From: Cryptomeria japonica
Taxonomy: Eukaryota; Streptophyta; Pinopsida; Cupressales; Cupressaceae
DNA length: 64,000 nt
Assembly: GCF_030272615.1 (NCBI RefSeq)
Contig: NC_081414.1
Span: 305,495,164 to 305,559,163 of the forward strand
Direction: 5' to 3'
The notes under the pieces were generated by a model. The model searched no databases and was not told the DNA's origin. It saw nothing but the letters and a program-made list of their open reading frames with translations. Below, in pieces: positions 61,638 to 64,000 of the stretch. A program made the position numbers and the translations under genes. Numbering within the stretch: position 1 is the first letter of the stretch; the number at the start of each line of letters is the position of its first letter.

Positions 61638-62890
61638 ATTGGGTTTTAAAAAGGCTCTCAAAACCTTCAATAAAGGGTCTTTACATGCTCCCTTAACCTT
61701 AACAATAACCTCCCAAACCAATAGGAGAAAGAAGAGGAAAAGAGGGTTTCATCTTATTCTTGCTTCTGATTTTTATTTTCAAATTTTAGTGCACACAATT
61801 TAAAATTCAAATTTTCAGTTACAAGCTTAATTTCTTTGCAATTAAAAAAAAATAGAGGTTAAATTCACAAAAACCCTAATTTTTAGATTCAAAATTGATC
61901 TTGTCATTAGTCTAAATTGGATTGATTGTTTCAAATCTAAGAACTCTCCATTTTTATAATTCAAGTTTTCATTTACAATTTCAATTTTCAAAATTTAAAA
62001 AAAAATTGAGTGGTTGAATTACAAAACCCTAAATTTTAATTTTAAAATTGACATTGTGAATTGTGCAGATCTTCAGTTCATTTTCAGATTTGAGTCTTGG
62101 CTTTACTTACAAAATTCATTTTTCCTCCTTGCAACATTCAAATTTTCAAATTTAAATTTTTAAAATTAAGCAGTTTATGCAACAAACCCTAATTTCTAAA
62201 ATTAATTTTAATCTTGCACAATTTATGATCTTCCTTTAAGCATTTAATTGCTTCAATCAAATCTAAAGTCTCTTCTTTTCCTTTTAAAACATCATAAAAG
62301 TTGGCCCTTAGGTGTGCCCTTTTTGTTGTCCTTCCAATTAATCCTTTTGTCAAACATCCTAAGTGTGTCCTATTTCAACCTTCAAGGCTTAATTTTGCAT
62401 ATCGCAACATCTCTAATTTCCATATCTTTCTGGAATTCACATTAAAATCACAATATCTTGCTTCCCTAAAAAATTGGAAAAAAGTTGTTTGGATCGTGTG
62501 TTTGGACCAAGTCATTACCTACTTGGTCCCGACTTTTGGGAGCTTGTTTTGACTTTATTTTACTGCACAATTCCAAATATTTGTGAAATTTTATTTATTT
62601 TAGGTCACCTTAAGGTCGAAATCAAATCTGAATTTCAACATTTCCATTATCAATTTGAATTTTAAAATTAAGTGGTTCACTACACATAACCTAATTTTTA
62701 AAATTAAATTGATTTCTTCATTTGAAAATCTCAAAATTTTAATTAAGAGGTTAAATTTGGACAATCCTAATTTTAATTTTGATTTTCCCTCCTTTCAAAC
62801 TTTAAAAATTAAGAGGTTATTTAAGAAAATCCCTAATTTCAAATTTCAAATTCCTAGAAGATTGCATTATTCTTTCCAATTTATTTTCCC
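61638..62890 (+). repeat. Leader of a gypsy element with degenerate repeats
   Basis: Six diverged copies of a block built on AAATTAAGAGGTTAAATT plus ACCCTAATTTTTAAAATT occur near 61850, 62010, 62165, 62668, 62745 and 62812. They precede the gag start at 62897. The same words occur inverted in the leader of family A at 31735-32040. The 5' LTR and primer site are not seen; the outer element borders this region on the left. Confidence 0.65.
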
Positions 62891-62896
62891 TAGTGC

Positions 62897-64000
62897 ATGA
62901 GTTTTACTACTATTAGTCCCACCTTTAGTATTCCCATTAGAAGAAGTTGTAGAATTAAGGCTGCCCAAGGTTTAATTACTGAGGAAATGGAGCCTAATTT
63001 GGCTAGCTTTTTCAATGAGGATATTGCTGCTTCTTCCCATCCTTTAGATATTCCCATTTATCCTCTTGTTATTTCTCACAACGAGGAAGAATCACTAAAT
63101 AGAGTATCCATTGATCAATTGGTGAAGATGGACAATCAATTTGATAATCTTCAATAATGGATGAGTCAAGAATACCTGGATAGTGAATCTCTCTCATTGA
63201 TTGAAGGATTAAAAATAATGATTCAAAGTGATAAACATGGAATTGATATCTTGCGTGGTATTCGTCATATTTTTTATTGTAATATCATGCCTATGAAGAG
63301 TTGTGCTGAAAACCTAGGTTATACACAACCTCCTAGTCAAGTTAATCTTTATATTCCTTTGATAACTTCTATGACTAGTGTCCCTACCTTCACATCAAAC
63401 ATCATGACTACTTCTACACAAAATTTCATACCTACAAATGTTAGTCATGGGGGTAATACCTCTTCTTTCATTCCCCCTACCATGAGTCTTTTATCACATT
63501 CATCACCTACAAATGTTACCCAATCACATTCACCACCTACAAATGTTAGTCAAGGGGGCAAATCCTTTAATCACAATTCCTTCATTCCTCCCATGAATCT
63601 TCTATGTGTTTCACTTCCTTATTCTCAATCTCTTCCTTCATTCATCAATATTATTCCACCCTCTCAATCTAACATGTCTAATTTCAATCCTTCTACCGAA
63701 GCTTCAATCAATAGCCTTTCCCAAACAATATCTTCCTTACAACAACAAATAGCTTCTATGAATCGATCCAAGTATAATGTTCCCACATTTGATGTAGTGA
63801 GCCCATTATCTCATGATATTGTTAGAGCCATCTCTCCTAAACATGTAGAAGTCCATAAATTGGAACTTTATAATGGAAAATGTGATCCTTTAACTCATGT
63901 TAAAACATTCCAAACTTTGTTTAGAGACTTTTCTCATGATCAAAGGTTGTTAGTAAAATTGTTTACTAGAACATTAAGGATAGATATTTGTAATGGTATT
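62897..64000 (+). pseudogene. Gypsy gag, N-terminal part, runs off the window
   Basis: ATG at 62897 (SFTTISPTFSIPIRRSCRIK). One in-frame stop at 63155-63157 is followed in the same frame by WMSQEYLDSESLSLIEG and a Ser/Pro/Asn-rich region with three THVxxGG- or SPPTNVSQGG-like repeats (63430-63570). Near the end comes the capsid start HKLELYNGKCDPLTHVKTFQ, then LVKLFTRTLR, a signature of retrotransposon gag in Tat/Athila-like gypsies. Only one stop in about 1.1 kb makes it better preserved than the family A copy at 30343-31505. It would form the particle shell. Confidence 0.8.

Overview
This window is plant nuclear DNA made almost entirely of mobile elements. It is AT-rich and holds nested Ty1/copia and Ty3/gypsy LTR retrotransposons, CACTA transposase debris, long AT microsatellites and no recognisable host gene. 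LTRs of up to 4.5 kb, deep nesting and strong decay fit a very large plant genome such as a gymnosperm; this is an inference, because no host gene is present to test it.

Layout. 1-6157 (+): an LTR-like stretch, a decayed reading frame of an unrecognised protein (860-3030) ending in a multiple polypurine region and a 3' LTR (3432-4566), then a second 3' LTR (5017-6157). 6158-9400: nothing coding. 9565-33222: several layers. LTR copies of one gypsy family (family A) lie at both edges, with a gag fragment and 5' leader at 30343-32040 (-). Between them are a decayed CACTA TNP2-type transposase (about 11850-12750, -), an almost G-free tract (13201-13780), and a decayed chromovirus-like gypsy (protease 15870-16300, gag 26470-26760, primer site about 27210-27235, all -). 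That gypsy is split by a short-LTR element (16387-25090, TSD TTAAA), itself split by a nearly full-length copia element, copia-1 (16944-23607, TSD GTCCT).

33749-61637 (-): a second nest. The outer element has 1.15-kb LTRs and encodes a coiled-coil/zinc-knuckle protein (ORF1) and a long unrecognised protein (ORF2), but no protease, integrase or reverse transcriptase. It was split by a gypsy chromovirus with 4.5-kb LTRs (35156-49085, TSD GACTT) and by copia-2 (49946-56564, near-TSD CACTG/CACCA). 61638-64000 (+): leader repeats and gag of a gypsy related to family A, running off the window.

How the parts relate. copia-1, copia-2, the outer element and the 860-4566 element share a C-rich hairpin near the LTR end and repeated AGGGGGAG tracts before the 3' LTR. 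This resembles the Sirevirus branch of Ty1/copia. I infer that the two ORF2-bearing elements are non-autonomous relatives that borrowed copia enzymes. All pol genes here are broken: copia-1 has a Glu to Lys change at the integrase catalytic position plus stops, copia-2 lacks the integrase core and has a frameshift at the reverse transcriptase catalytic motif, and the gypsy has Asp to Asn in its FLND motif. The best candidate for something undescribed is the pol-less two-ORF element with its ORF2 family, followed by the array of 22-nt palindromes inside the gypsy LTRs.
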